This document shows, piece by piece, positions 14,612 to 15,005 of a stretch of 15,005 nt of DNA. The first letter of the stretch is position 1. Each line of letters opens with the position of its first letter. The notes below the pieces were generated by a model, which saw only the letters and a program-made list of their open reading frames with translations, ran no database searches and was not told the DNA's origin. A program made the translations under genes and the position numbers. The stretch spans positions 1 to 15,005 of the forward strand of contig CAKRVL010000065.1 in the NCBI GenBank assembly GCA_934408705.1, given 5' to 3'. Source of the stretch: an uncultured Blautia sp. (GTDB taxonomy: Bacteria; Bacillota; Clostridia; Lachnospirales; Lachnospiraceae).

Positions 14612-14775
14612 AGATGGTTATAGCGCAAAGGTCGTATCAGAAGTCTGATACATAAAAGAGAATCCGGTTTGAATCCGGAACGATGCCGTCACTGTGAAAG
14701 GGAGTTGCTTCAGAATCCACTGGGAAACTGGGAAGGAGAAGCAGTGTTGATCGAAGTCAGGAGAACTGCCTTAGC
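14612..14775 (+). promoter_or_regulatory. Cobalamin (B12) riboswitch
   Basis: The B12 box GTCAGGAGAACTGCC (14756-14770) is a near-exact match to the conserved GCCAGGAGACCTGCC. Upstream, in the right order, are an AATCCGGTTTGAATCCGG stem-loop (14661-14678), the core GATGCCGTCACTGTGA (14682-14697) and a variable stem region with CTGGGAAACTGGGA. Such aptamers bind adenosyl- or other cobalamins and usually shut off the downstream gene when B12 is plentiful. The sequence at 14776-14800 probably supplies the L13 kissing loop. Confidence 0.95.
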
Positions 14776-14878
14776 GTGGAACCCTAGGTCTGCGGTACAC
14801 AGAACCTGTGTTCTCATAACAATACATGATTTTTTCCTGTTTTTTTGTTAGGGAGAGTGTGTATAGGTGAGAAAATGC

Positions 14879-14903
14879 AGCCGTAACGATACGGCTATTT
14901 TTA
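14879..14903 (+). terminator. Terminator-type expression platform of the cobalamin riboswitch
   Basis: AGCCGT (14879-14884) pairs with ACGGCT (14891-14896) around a 6-base loop, followed by A and five T (14898-14902). Lying between the B12 aptamer and the next start codon, it is the likely ligand-controlled terminator. An earlier small hairpin, ACACAG/CTGTGT (about 14797-14811), with T tracts at 14830-14848, is an alternative or additional element. Confidence 0.6.
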
Positions 14904-14945
14904 TGCATAATTCCATCCGGAAATACAGAAAAAGAGGAAAAAGAA

Positions 14946-15005
14946 ATGAAAAGAAAATCTTTATTAGCAATCCTTCTTGCAGCTTCTATGGCAGCAAGCA
15001 TGACA
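14946..15005 (+). CDS. Exported protein under cobalamin control, 5' end only
   Basis: Only the first 20 codons are in the window. They encode a classic signal peptide start (MKRKSLLAILLAASMAAS): basic residues, then a hydrophobic Ala/Leu core. GAGG at 14934-14937 is 8 bases before the ATG. Placement behind a cobalamin riboswitch predicts a corrinoid uptake component, for example a substrate-binding protein or a surface corrinoid-binding protein. The signal peptide resembles that of the preceding large secreted protein in style. Identity cannot be settled from 20 residues. Confidence 0.8.
   Translation, partial: MKRKSLLAILLAASMAASMT

Noticed and set aside
14510..14832. 12-base direct repeat AATACATGATTT at 14510-14521 and 14821-14832 flanking the riboswitch, considered as insertion or attachment sites
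   Set aside because: It is AT-rich and short, and no integrase, transposase or terminal inverted repeats accompany it; chance similarity in AT-rich intergenic DNA is more likely.

Overview
The window looks like chromosome of a low-to-mid GC anaerobic Firmicute, most likely a gut Lachnospiraceae (Blautia/Ruminococcus-like). The evidence is strong AGGAGG ribosome binding sites, a hybrid sensor kinase followed by an EutJ-family protein, a CsoR-controlled copper operon, and a very large secreted protein built from FIVAR, BIG2 and CSVCG-repeat modules with a Lys-rich C-terminus. The genus is an inference.

Layout. Bases 1-3141 (+) hold a tight run of three genes: the 3' part of a hybrid histidine kinase with two receiver domains, an EutJ-family actin/Hsp70-fold protein, and a SpoU/TrmH RNA methyltransferase. 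Then come a membrane diguanylate cyclase with its own extended -10 promoter (3215-4690, +) and a small orphan protein resembling a decayed, truncated kinase ATPase domain (4797-5171, +). A hairpin at 5184-5221, able to terminate in both directions, separates it from convergent glucose-6-phosphate isomerase (5258-6841, -), which has a clear promoter and a structured leader.

Bases 7052-10106 (-) are a copper-efflux operon: a consensus promoter with two CsoR operators, csoR, and a copA whose reading frame runs through an Asn-rich linker into a C-terminal CopZ-like domain. That domain carries its own Shine-Dalgarno and ATG, so one gene probably yields both the pump and a free chaperone.

Bases 10181-10422 (+) hold a promoter and a roughly 200-nt leader with a long closing helix, a second long hairpin and an intrinsic terminator directly before the ribosome binding site of the next gene. 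I cannot assign it to a known riboswitch class; it is the best candidate here for an undescribed regulatory RNA. It precedes a 1,315-residue secreted multidomain protein (10442-14389) with four predicted beta-sandwich modules, two FIVAR modules, four BIG2 modules and four tandem 41-residue CSVCG repeats, and no LPXTG anchor.

After a terminator, 14612-14903 contain a clear cobalamin riboswitch with a terminator-type expression platform, followed by the signal peptide of a gene cut by the window end. The last two genes are plausibly parts of a corrinoid, heme or metal acquisition surface system, but only the cobalamin control of the final gene is directly supported.
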